From a virus, in the IMG/VR virus record IMGVR_UViG_3300042450_000497, positions 1-42,443 of that record: 42,443 nt of DNA; one strand, given 5' to 3'. The notes under the pieces are model-generated. The model saw only the letters and a list, made by a program, of their open reading frames with translations, was not told the origin of the DNA and searched no databases. Every line of letters begins with the position of its first letter. Position 1 is the first letter of the stretch. The translations under genes and the position numbers were made by a program. Shown here in pieces: positions 23,382 through 31,206 of the stretch.

Positions 23382-24146
23382 ATGGCAAATATCACGCACA
23401 AGTGGAAAAAAGTCCTAGCAGTTTCGTGCAGTCATGCAAAATATTGCGACAAAGAGGCTTGGAATGCCGTAATGACGTTCAAATCACGCTTTTCACCTGA
23501 TACAATCCTGCATCTTGGAGATTTTATTGATTTATCAGCTTTAATGGGTAATGGAATAGGTTCTGGAAGTGATGGAGATGAAGTAACTCCAGATATTGAC
23601 ACAGGTTTAATGCATCTTCGTGAATTAATGGCTGGATGCAAGAACCCTTATGTTCTTTGTGGAAACCATGAAGATCGTGCTTGGAAATTGACTCACAGCA
23701 AAAATTCTGTCACTTCATATTGCGCTCACAAAATTGTGTCTGCAATCGAAGATACAACGAAAAAACTAAAAGCTAGATTAATTCCTTATTCTGGAATTGA
23801 ACAGATCGTTGACATAGCGGACATTGGTTTTACTCATGGAACTTGCTATGGTGAATCTGCAGCTAGGGACATGGCAGAGCAATATTGCAATGGGACAAGG
23901 CGTAAAATAGTAATGGGACACACCCATCGTGTTGCTATCCAAAATGCCAGAACATATCATGGTGGCACTTGCTATAATATCGGAACATTAACCGCTAGAG
24001 GGGCGTTAGAATATGCCAAAAATAGGAGAAGCACGTTCAGTTGGTGTCAGGCTTGGTGTTGGGGGGAGTATTGTGAATCGCTTAATCAATCTTCACTTCA
24101 AATCACGCAAAGAGGCAGAGGAGAAGCATGGAGAATGCCAATTTAA
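23382..24146 (+). CDS. Calcineurin-like metallophosphoesterase
   Basis: The 254-aa protein has LHLGDFID (D47, D50), CGNHED (N95, H96), FTHG (H152) and GHTH (H180, H182), the metal-binding motifs of the calcineurin-like phosphoesterase fold. The first motif, normally DxH, reads SCSH (15-18), so the usual Asp is Cys or Ser while the His is kept. Activity could therefore be altered. It may act on nucleic acid ends or cyclic nucleotides. The 3' end overlaps the HNH gene by 19 nt. Confidence 0.85.
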   Translation: MANITHKWKKVLAVSCSHAKYCDKEAWNAVMTFKSRFSPDTILHLGDFIDLSALMGNGIGSGSDGDEVTPDIDTGLMHLRELMAGCKNPYVLCGNHEDRAWKLTHSKNSVTSYCAHKIVSAIEDTTKKLKARLIPYSGIEQIVDIADIGFTHGTCYGESAARDMAEQYCNGTRRKIVMGHTHRVAIQNARTYHGGTCYNIGTLTARGALEYAKNRRSTFSWCQAWCWGEYCESLNQSSLQITQRGRGEAWRMPI

Positions 24147-24805
24147 AAATAAAATTAAAGCAAGGAACCATTAGGAATGATGGAATGGTTTTTTGGCAAT
24201 ATTATAAAACTGGGAAAGAGCGTTGGGTTTCTAAAGAAAAATACAACGAAATAAGGCAAAAGCATATTGAAAAATGCAAGAAAAGACGGGAAGTAAACAA
24301 AGAAAAAGACAAAGCAAGATGCAGAAAATATAGAGAACAGAACAAAGAAAAATTAAGTTTATATTTAAAGGAATGGAGAAAGAAAAACCAAGAAAAATGC
24401 AGGCATCTTAAAAATTCTTGGAGAGATAAAAATCGAGATAGATTTAGAAAAACGAGTAGGGATTATATTAGAAATAAAAGAAACAGTGATCCTATATACA
24501 AAATTAGATGCAATATTTCTACACTGATTCAAAATGGAATAAGAAATCTTGGTTTTTCCAAAAAAACAAAAACGAGTAAAATACTTGGATGCGATTATGA
24601 TTTTTTCAAAAAATATATTGAGAATAAATTTAAAGATGGGATGACATTTGATAATAGAGCAGAGTGGAGCCTTGATCACATAATCCCTATATCTCTTGCA
24701 AAAACAGAAAAAGAATTGATAAAATTAAATCATTACACAAACTTTCAACCATTGTGGAAAATCGAAAACATTAAAAAAGGAAATAAACTTCTAACACAAT
24801 TTTGA
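24128..24805 (+). CDS. HNH endonuclease (homing-type)
   Basis: The 225-aa, very Lys-rich protein has a basic helical linker (KCKKRREVNKEKDKARCRKY...). It ends in an HNH domain: ILGCDYDFFKKYIE, then WSLDHIIPISLA (D183, H184), NHYTNFQPLW (H202, N205) and IENIKKGNK. This is the architecture of free-standing phage homing endonucleases. The gene is markedly more A-rich than its neighbours and overlaps the phosphoesterase end, fitting a recent insertion. The start at 24128 keeps the GTIRNDGMVFWQYY segment seen at the start of such proteins. Confidence 0.85.
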   Translation: MENANLKIKLKQGTIRNDGMVFWQYYKTGKERWVSKEKYNEIRQKHIEKCKKRREVNKEKDKARCRKYREQNKEKLSLYLKEWRKKNQEKCRHLKNSWRDKNRDRFRKTSRDYIRNKRNSDPIYKIRCNISTLIQNGIRNLGFSKKTKTSKILGCDYDFFKKYIENKFKDGMTFDNRAEWSLDHIIPISLAKTEKELIKLNHYTNFQPLWKIENIKKGNKLLTQF

Positions 24806-24809
24806 AACT

Positions 24810-25064
24810 ATGACTCCAAACGATTTTCTTAAAATTCTACTAGAGGCAAGTAATAAATGCACAGATCCAGCACCAAAGGGATGGTATTCTAAAAACGAAC
24901 TTTGCAAAATATGGAATGTCAAAAAAACTACCTGTAAAGAAAGAATCACGGCAGGAATAAAGGTGGGATTGATTGAGAGAAAAGACTTTTATATTCCCAA
25001 CGTAAATGGAACACTATGTCCTGTCCCTCATTATTACTTTTTAGATAAAAAGAATAATAAGTGA
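24810..25064 (+). CDS. Small winged-helix-like protein
   Basis: The 84-aa protein has PKGWYSKNELCKIWNVKKTT followed by a second helix and a strand pair (VGLIERKDFYIPN). It ends in PVPHYYF. The pattern (PKGW.s..el...w.....t...ri..gi..GliErk.f....g....pvPHY) is a phage family with a predicted winged HTH. It shares the A-rich composition of the HNH gene and may have travelled with it. Confidence 0.6.
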   Translation: MTPNDFLKILLEASNKCTDPAPKGWYSKNELCKIWNVKKTTCKERITAGIKVGLIERKDFYIPNVNGTLCPVPHYYFLDKKNNK

Positions 25065-25072
25065 AAATTTAT

Positions 25073-25103
25073 TTGACAATAACAACAATTAACTTTATTT
25101 AAA
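25073..25103 (+). promoter_or_regulatory. Candidate promoter before the second collagen-like fibre
   Basis: TTGACA at 25073-25078 lies in a non-coding gap. A -10 candidate is TATTTA at 25096-25101 (17-nt spacing, 3 of 6) or TTTAAA at 25098-25103 (19-nt spacing, 4 of 6). Initiation near 25108-25110 would leave a nearly leaderless mRNA for the ATG at 25111. Confidence 0.4.
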
Positions 25104-25110
25104 ACAGATT

Positions 25111-27207
25111 ATGTCTTGTGGATGCAACCAAAAATCGAATTACGAAAATTACGTCAATAATTGCTTCGATGATATTGGCGCGACTGGAGCCACTGGTCTG
25201 CAAGGGGCCACAGGTGCTGGAAGCACTGGAGCCACTGGTCTTCGCGGAGCCACGGGTTTAACGGGATCCACTGGTAATCAAGGATCTACGGGCGCAAGCG
25301 GATATGGATCGACTGGGGCCACGGGTTCCGCTGGGGCCACGGGGCCAGTGGGATCCATTGGGCAGACTGGAGCCACGGGAGCGCAGGGTGTTCAGGGGAT
25401 TCAAGGGGCCACTGGTCTTCGCGGAGCCACTGGTGCTGGATCAACTGGAGCCACAGGTATTGCTCCTAGAATTACTGTTCAATCATTTACGGCACATGAC
25501 ATCTCTCTTGGCGTTAAAACATTTTACTACACGTCAACAGACATTGGATTTATAGTTGGATCAAGGGTTCGTGCAGTTGCTAATTCAGCATACCCTTACG
25601 ATTGGCTTGAAGGCATCGTTGAAGAAGTTTCTAGTTTGTTTGTGCGAATCAATTGTGACAAATCACAAGGTGCTGGCAATTTTGCTGATTGGGAAATTGG
25701 TCTAACTGGAGAAGGTGGGCAAGGGGCCACGGGAGCAAGTGGTGTTCAAGGAGCGACTGGTTCCACGGGTCTGCAAGGATCCACGGGTGCGGGAACCACA
25801 GGGGCCACGGGCGTTATTGGTTTGACGGGAGACACGGGTTCGACTGGGCCTCAAGGAGTACAGGGCATTCAGGGCATTCAGGGTATCCAAGGGGCCACAG
25901 GACTTGTGGGAGACGCTGGCGCGACAGGTTTAACTGGAGCCACGGGTGAGGGTGCCACAGGGGCCACTGGCCCAGAAGGCGCAACAGGCCCAAGTGGAGG
26001 CCCAACTGGAGCCACAGGATTGCAAGGGGCCACGGGAATCCCCGGTCAATCGTCTACATTTTATAATTATCAAGCGGACGCGAATACTATTTCTGGAGTT
26101 CCAACAAATGGTCATTTATTCTGGGACAATTTAACTCAAACATCAGCGACAACAATCGTTCTTTCTCACCTCGATTCCTTGGGAAATGACCTCGATGTAT
26201 TTTTCCCAATATTCAAGACTGATGATTCGTTTGTAATACAAGATCAAGGAAATTCTAACAATTTTCAAACTTGGAAAATTTCAGCAACACCTACAGTTGT
26301 TTTAAATAGTTATATTTCTATTCCAGTAACACTAACTACATCTGGAGGAACTTCGCAATTCACAAACAATCATCAGATTATATTTGCAATTGTCTCGTCT
26401 GGATTGGTTGGTTCGACTGGGGCCACAGGCCCACAAGGATCCACTGGAGCGGGATCCACAGGGGCCACGGGAGTCCAAGGAGATATCGGAACCACAGGGG
26501 CCACGGGGCCAGTGGGAGATGTGGGTTCGACTGGGCCTCAAGGAGTGCAGGGCATTCAGGGCATCCAAGGTGACATTGGAGCCACGGGGCTACAGGGAGC
26601 CACTGGCTTGCCATCCCCAGCAGGAGGGATTAGGTGGTCATATACTGGAGATGGTATACAAACCGCATTTGACGTAGTTGGTCTTATTTCGACATTATCT
26701 ACAGCATTTTTAGTTACAATTGATGGCATCACTCAAGACCCAAATAACTATTCTATTACTGGAACTGTTTTAACAATGTCAACACCAGTTCCTAATGCAT
26801 CAACAATTACAATTGTTTCGCTTAATGGAGTGCAAGGAGCGAGCGGAATTGGAGCCACTGGAGCCACTGGACTAGGGGCCACTGGAGCCACTGGCCCAGA
26901 AGGAGCCACTGGCCCATCTGGAGGCCCAACAGGAGCAACTGGCGTTGCGGGAAATGACGGAGCCACTGGAGCCACGGGCATAGGGGTTAGCAGCGGGGTA
27001 TTTTGGACGTTTTCTGGGGATGGAACAACAACAACTTTTACATTGACTGGAAATACAAGCGGAAGTCTTGTCTCTGCATCGTACATTGTAAGCGTTGATG
27101 GTGTTTTTCAAATTCCTACAAACTATACAATCAATAACGTATCCCCAAGAACAATGACAATATCCCTTGTTCCAACTGGATCGACGCTATGCGTTGTTCA
27201 ATTATAA
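25111..27207 (+). CDS. Multi-domain collagen-like tail fibre
   Basis: The 698-aa protein starts with a Cys-bearing N-terminus ([17 protein letters not shown]). Gly-X-Y blocks alternate with globular modules. The modules are a beta domain beginning [20 protein letters not shown], the duplicated module shared with the 20827 gene (residues ~314-434), and two related C-terminal domains. Those two start [16 protein letters not shown] and [16 protein letters not shown] and each contain a (V)TIDG/VSVDG-type strand pair. It ends in a beta-rich tip. A long beaded trimeric receptor-binding fibre is likely. Confidence 0.85.
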   Translation: MSCGCNQKSNYENYVNNCFDDIGATGATGLQGATGAGSTGATGLRGATGLTGSTGNQGSTGASGYGSTGATGSAGATGPVGSIGQTGATGAQGVQGIQGATGLRGATGAGSTGATGIAPRITVQSFTAHDISLGVKTFYYTSTDIGFIVGSRVRAVANSAYPYDWLEGIVEEVSSLFVRINCDKSQGAGNFADWEIGLTGEGGQGATGASGVQGATGSTGLQGSTGAGTTGATGVIGLTGDTGSTGPQGVQGIQGIQGIQGATGLVGDAGATGLTGATGEGATGATGPEGATGPSGGPTGATGLQGATGIPGQSSTFYNYQADANTISGVPTNGHLFWDNLTQTSATTIVLSHLDSLGNDLDVFFPIFKTDDSFVIQDQGNSNNFQTWKISATPTVVLNSYISIPVTLTTSGGTSQFTNNHQIIFAIVSSGLVGSTGATGPQGSTGAGSTGATGVQGDIGTTGATGPVGDVGSTGPQGVQGIQGIQGDIGATGLQGATGLPSPAGGIRWSYTGDGIQTAFDVVGLISTLSTAFLVTIDGITQDPNNYSITGTVLTMSTPVPNASTITIVSLNGVQGASGIGATGATGLGATGATGPEGATGPSGGPTGATGVAGNDGATGATGIGVSSGVFWTFSGDGTTTTFTLTGNTSGSLVSASYIVSVDGVFQIPTNYTINNVSPRTMTISLVPTGSTLCVVQL
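26050..26412 (+). repeat. Duplicated globular fibre module, copy 2
   Basis: This encodes [20 protein letters not shown] through SSGLVG, the paralogue of 21757-22125. Gly-X-Y repeats on both sides could act as recombination arms. Confidence 0.85.
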
Positions 27208-27225
27208 GTAATTAACAAACTAATT

Positions 27226-29103
27226 ATGTCTTGCAACAATAACAATAACAATAACAATAATTGCAATGCCGATACTCCATACCCACAGGTATCGCATGAA
27301 AGCGTCCCCTCATTAATCGACAACCTTACTTTTGCGCTTTATGGGAATATCTTAAAAAAGATAAAAGGAGGACGGGTTTCTTGGTGCATTCCATGCGACC
27401 CATCAAAGAACCCATCAACAATTCCATTGTTCCCAAGAGAAGAAGGAGAGGGTCTTTTGTGCTATATCCTTCGATTCTTTCAAGACAATTATGGTTCTGG
27501 GATAACGGGCGCGACAGGGGCCACGGGTTTCACGGGCGCAACGGGCGTTGGGGCTACAGGCATAGGGGCTACAGGTTCCACTGGCCCACAGGGATTGCAA
27601 GGCTTGCAGGGGGCAACGGGATTGCAGGGCGCGCCCGGCCCAGCATCAACAGTTGGGGCAACGGGATCGACAGGGGCCACGGGGGTTCAAGGGGCCACTG
27701 GAGCGGGAGCCACGGGAGTTGCTGGAATTAATGGTTCTACGGGATCCACTGGGGCCACTGGGGTGGGATTGCAAGGAAGTACAGGAAGCACTGGGCCAAT
27801 CGGCCCAAGTGGAGGCCCAACTGGAGCCACAGGGGCCACAGGCCCAGCAGGATTGTCGCAATGGACAACAAACGGGACTGCTATTTATTATAATTCTGGA
27901 AACATTGGAATTGGTGAAGCTAATCCTGCACAAAAATTAGTTGTTAATGGCAATATTGTAACAAATTCAACAGGTATTATTCAAGGTGGACAGACAATAC
28001 AATCACTTGGAAATATTACCTCTGTTAGTGATTGTGCGCTTAATTCGTTGGATATAGGAAAAGGTGGAGGAAATATTCTTGGAAATTCAAGGGTTGGATA
28101 TTCTGCATTAGGAAACAACACAAGCGGCATACAAAATACTGCATTTGGAGCAAATGCTTTAATTGCTAATACAACTGGAGGAAGCAATACAGCAATTGGA
28201 TATATTGCTGGTGGTGCTATTAATGGGTCTACTTCCAATACAGCAGTTGGAGATGTGGCTTTAAGATTTAATGTTTCAGGAAATGATAATACAGCAGTTG
28301 GAGCGAGGGCTGGACTAAATGTTACATCAGGACAAAATAGTTTCTTTGGATATGCGGCTGGAGGACTTGGTGCGATGTCTGGTTCACAAAATACTTTTAT
28401 AGGGGCTATAGCGGGACTAAATAATGTAACTGGAACAAACAATACAGCAATTGGGTATGGATCATTTGGTGGAGCAGCAATATATTCTTATTCAACTTGT
28501 TTGGGTTCAGCATCTCAAATAACTGGAAGTAATCAAATCCAGCTTGGTGACGCTGCATCTGATCCATTTGCTTACGCACCACTTCAAATTCGGTCAGATA
28601 TACGAGATAAATCAGATATTAGAGATACAACTCTTGGGCTTGAATTTATAAATTTACTTCGCCCAGTTGATTACAAGTGGGATATGCGAGAAAATTATCG
28701 CAAAGAAGAACCTCAAATTGTCTTTAAACCATTAGATTTAAAAGAAGATGCTTCTGATGAAGATAAAGCAAAATATGCTGAAGAATTAGCAGCATATGAA
28801 GCATATATTGTTGCAAAAGATAAATGGTTGGAAGATTTTAAACTTGTCAATATTACACACGATGGAAGCAAAAAACGCAATCGTTTTCATCATGGTTTAA
28901 TTGCCCAAGAAGTAAAAGCGGTTCTGGATGAAAAAGGAATAGACTTTGGAGGGTTCAAAGACCACAAAGTTAATGGTGGGGATGATGTACTTTCAATTGG
29001 TTACGGAGAATTGATTGCTCCTTTGATCAAAGCTATCCAAGAACTAACTCAAAAAAATCAAGAATTGGAAAACAAAATAACTGAAATCCAGTCTAAACTA
29101 TAA
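27226..29103 (+). CDS. Collagen-like fibre with S74 self-cleaving chaperone
   Basis: The 625-aa protein has MSC plus nine Asn, then a folded head (about residues 15-90), then Gly-X-Y repeats (about 93-215). Next comes a head of NTA(I/V)G..A repeats like those of trimeric autotransporter adhesins ([30 protein letters not shown]). The C-terminus is a peptidase S74 intramolecular chaperone: S457-D-I-R-D-K462 supplies the Ser/Lys cleavage dyad, followed by [15 protein letters not shown] and GLIAQEV. The chaperone trimerises the fibre and then cuts itself off before S457. It ends in a coiled coil ([14 protein letters not shown]). Confidence 0.88.
   Translation: MSCNNNNNNNNNCNADTPYPQVSHESVPSLIDNLTFALYGNILKKIKGGRVSWCIPCDPSKNPSTIPLFPREEGEGLLCYILRFFQDNYGSGITGATGATGFTGATGVGATGIGATGSTGPQGLQGLQGATGLQGAPGPASTVGATGSTGATGVQGATGAGATGVAGINGSTGSTGATGVGLQGSTGSTGPIGPSGGPTGATGATGPAGLSQWTTNGTAIYYNSGNIGIGEANPAQKLVVNGNIVTNSTGIIQGGQTIQSLGNITSVSDCALNSLDIGKGGGNILGNSRVGYSALGNNTSGIQNTAFGANALIANTTGGSNTAIGYIAGGAINGSTSNTAVGDVALRFNVSGNDNTAVGARAGLNVTSGQNSFFGYAAGGLGAMSGSQNTFIGAIAGLNNVTGTNNTAIGYGSFGGAAIYSYSTCLGSASQITGSNQIQLGDAASDPFAYAPLQIRSDIRDKSDIRDTTLGLEFINLLRPVDYKWDMRENYRKEEPQIVFKPLDLKEDASDEDKAKYAEELAAYEAYIVAKDKWLEDFKLVNITHDGSKKRNRFHHGLIAQEVKAVLDEKGIDFGGFKDHKVNGGDDVLSIGYGELIAPLIKAIQELTQKNQELENKITEIQSKL
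27235..27261 (+). repeat. AACAAT microsatellite encoding nine Asn
   Basis: Four AACAAT units plus one AAT give Asn9 directly after MSC. Slippage by whole 6-nt units would change linker length without changing frame. Confidence 0.85.
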
Positions 29104-29121
29104 AACAGAAAAACTAATATT

Positions 29122-29541
29122 ATGGCACTAACAAAAGCAACTCAAAACGTAATTACAGGACTCCTACCAACAACAGGAGGAACAATTACTGGCGAGGTAT
29201 TATTTGGGATTCCTGCTGAAACTAAAGCAACCCCAACCATCAGTGCTGGAGCATTGACGCTCAATCTTTCGACGGCAACATTGTTTTACGTTTCTCTAAA
29301 TGCAAACGTAACATCGTTTACGTTCTCTAATCCTCCAGCATCTCCTAAAGCGTATTCGTTTGCGTTGCAATTTGTCGCTGATGGAACTCTTCGCACAATT
29401 GCTTGGCCTGCTTCCGTTAAATGGGCTGGAGGAACTGCTCCAACAATGACATCTACAAGCGGAAAAATTGATACATTTTCATTTTTGACGCATGATGGTG
29501 GAACGACTTGGTTTGGTTTTATCAGTGGTCAAAATTTCTAA
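29122..29541 (+). CDS. Tail fibre tip/receptor-binding domain protein
   Basis: The 139-aa protein is a beta-sandwich-like unit. LTLNLSTATLFYVSLNANVT and the C-terminal signature IAWPASVKWAGGTAP...SGKIDTFSFLTHDGGTTWFGF occur at the ends of many phage fibres. The GG-rich N-terminus (LLPTTGGTITGEVLF) matches a fibre shaft start. As a separate short gene it may be an exchangeable tip for the adjacent collagen-like fibres. The aatattATG start has no Shine-Dalgarno sequence. Confidence 0.75.
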   Translation: MALTKATQNVITGLLPTTGGTITGEVLFGIPAETKATPTISAGALTLNLSTATLFYVSLNANVTSFTFSNPPASPKAYSFALQFVADGTLRTIAWPASVKWAGGTAPTMTSTSGKIDTFSFLTHDGGTTWFGFISGQNF

Positions 29542-29546
29542 AAAAT

Positions 29547-30449
29547 ATGAGTTTTATTGCTAATAAACTAATTAGAGGATCATCAATAATAGGAACAGAA
29601 ATTGACAGATTGCTCTTTCTCACACAACCAGTTGTAACAGTTGACAATGTGCAAAAATTTAACTCTGTTGCAGCAAGTTATAATGGTAAATATTTGCTTC
29701 GTAGTGATTATAATGTTCCACCGGGTTTGTCAGGAGGTATTTTTGTGTCTCAAAATTATGGAAAAACATGGAGTGGAAGATTGAATTATTCAACATACAA
29801 CCAACTTGCTGTTTCTGGTGATGGCAGAGTAATGTATTGGACTTATGACGGGAGTGGATCAAGTTCTCCAGTAATAGGTGCGTTCCGTTCTATAAATTAT
29901 GGAAATACTTTTGAAAATGTAGATAATAAATGGCCTGAGTATGCTAGATGGGGTGCGATTACAACAAATATAGATGGATCTAAAGCTATTTATGGAGAAA
30001 CTTGTAATGGCGTTAGGCTTGAAATTCGCGCAACAACAAACACTGGAACAACATGGAATACATTAAGCAATTTATTACCCAATAGTACCGCAAGTACTAT
30101 TTTAAGTTCATGCAGTTCTGATGGAAATACAATAATCGTAAATAGTTGTGGAGTTATTTACAAAACATCCAACTTTGGATCTTCTTGGATTCAAATCGCA
30201 AATTTCAATGCAAACCTTGCGATGAGTGGAGACGCAACAAAAATCATTTTAGCAAATACCGTTATCGATTATTTAAAAGTAAGTACAAATGGTGGCACTT
30301 CATTTAATAATATAACAATTTTAGGACAAAGAATATGGGGCAGGGTTGCAATGTCGGAAGATGGAACAAAAATGATGGCAAGGGATCAAAACAATTTTGT
30401 GTTTTTATCTACTAATAGTGGATCAACTTGGGCAAATTATCCAATTTAA
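29547..30449 (+). CDS. Asp-box (BNR-like) beta-propeller virion protein
   Basis: The 300-aa protein has six regularly spaced Asp-box-like turns: SQNYGKTW, SINYGNTF, TTNTGTTW, TSNFGSSW, STNGGTSF and STNSGSTW, about 114-145 nt apart. They are separated by strands with AVSGDGRVMYW or AMSGDATKIIL. Six S/T-x-N-x-G-x-T/S-W boxes indicate a six-bladed propeller as in sialidases and photosystem assembly factors. The catalytic Arg/Tyr/Glu set of sialidases is not evident, so binding rather than cleavage is more likely. The ATG at 29547, just after the previous stop, is chosen over the in-frame 29508 ATG. Confidence 0.75.
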   Translation: MSFIANKLIRGSSIIGTEIDRLLFLTQPVVTVDNVQKFNSVAASYNGKYLLRSDYNVPPGLSGGIFVSQNYGKTWSGRLNYSTYNQLAVSGDGRVMYWTYDGSGSSSPVIGAFRSINYGNTFENVDNKWPEYARWGAITTNIDGSKAIYGETCNGVRLEIRATTNTGTTWNTLSNLLPNSTASTILSSCSSDGNTIIVNSCGVIYKTSNFGSSWIQIANFNANLAMSGDATKIILANTVIDYLKVSTNGGTSFNNITILGQRIWGRVAMSEDGTKMMARDQNNFVFLSTNSGSTWANYPI

Positions 30450-30459
30450 AAATTTCAAT

Positions 30460-30876
30460 ATGCCATACGCAAAAGAAAAATATGACCTCCCATCTGGATT
30501 CACGGATCTCGGAGAAGAGGTAAAGCCAATGGCAATGCCAGAAATGGCAATGCCTAAAAGCGATTACCATTACCCATCCCTCTATTTTGAGAACGCAGAA
30601 GGGCTTAAAAACCTCCCTAAAGAGGGTACTGCTACCATCTACTTCCGAAAGACAATGGAGAAGGATGAGACTACAATGCGCGATGGCAAGACCGAAAAAC
30701 GTCATTGCGTTGAGTTGTGCATTTGCGGCATTAAGTCCAACGGATCCTCCGAAATGGAAATGGAAGATGAGATGGATGACGAAGAAGCTATCGACTCTGG
30801 GCTAGAAGAAGCTGAGTCTGCAAAACCAACAACTAAAATCGAGATTGAAATCGGTGGCGAAGAAGAGGAAGATTAA
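30460..30876 (+). CDS. Small acidic-tailed structural protein
   Basis: The 138-aa protein has Met/Pro repeats (MAMPEMAMPKSD) and then a beta-type core: YPSLYFENAEGLKNLPKEGTATIYFRK followed by HCVELCICGI. It ends in a Glu/Asp-rich tail (EIEIGGEEEED). The YPSL...LP.eG.a.i core resembles small capsid-associated phage proteins that decorate or staple the head; this is weak family resemblance. The start is placed after the propeller stop (30460), not at the in-frame ATG 30397 inside it. Confidence 0.6.
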   Translation: MPYAKEKYDLPSGFTDLGEEVKPMAMPEMAMPKSDYHYPSLYFENAEGLKNLPKEGTATIYFRKTMEKDETTMRDGKTEKRHCVELCICGIKSNGSSEMEMEDEMDDEEAIDSGLEEAESAKPTTKIEIEIGGEEEED

Positions 30877-30879
30877 TTT

Positions 30880-31197
30880 ATGGCAAAACAACCAACTGAG
30901 GCAGCAATGCCCGAACCAGAAATGGGAATGGATCTTCCCGAAGACATGAGCGGAATCCCTTCTCCAGTGGCAGAAGAGGGTGCTGTAACCATCTCCGTAG
31001 CCAAGTCTAAATTTGACGAACTGCACAGCATTGCCATGCAACTTGCTGGAGTTATCGATGCTCTTGCCGCTGACGTTGAAGGACAAAAAGCCATGACTGA
31101 ATCGCTTGCAGGTAATGTTCCTGCTGCTAAAAATGCAGCAATGGCAAGTGAAGAAGATTTTCTGAATTCTATTGCATCCGAGGGATCCATGCGTTAA
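30880..31197 (+). CDS. Hypothetical acidic helical protein
   Basis: The 105-aa protein starts with a Pro/Met/Glu-rich segment. A helix follows (FDELHSIAMQLAGVIDALAA), then a second Ala-rich helix (GNVPAAKNAAMASEED). It is adjacent to the head/adaptor block. Function unknown. Confidence 0.6.
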   Translation: MAKQPTEAAMPEPEMGMDLPEDMSGIPSPVAEEGAVTISVAKSKFDELHSIAMQLAGVIDALAADVEGQKAMTESLAGNVPAAKNAAMASEEDFLNSIASEGSMR

Positions 31198-31206
31198 TTT
31201 ATCGTC

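Noticed and set aside
20827-29103. CRISPR-like repetition
   Set aside because: The repetition is coding Gly-X-Y DNA without constant repeats and unique spacers, and no cas gene is present.
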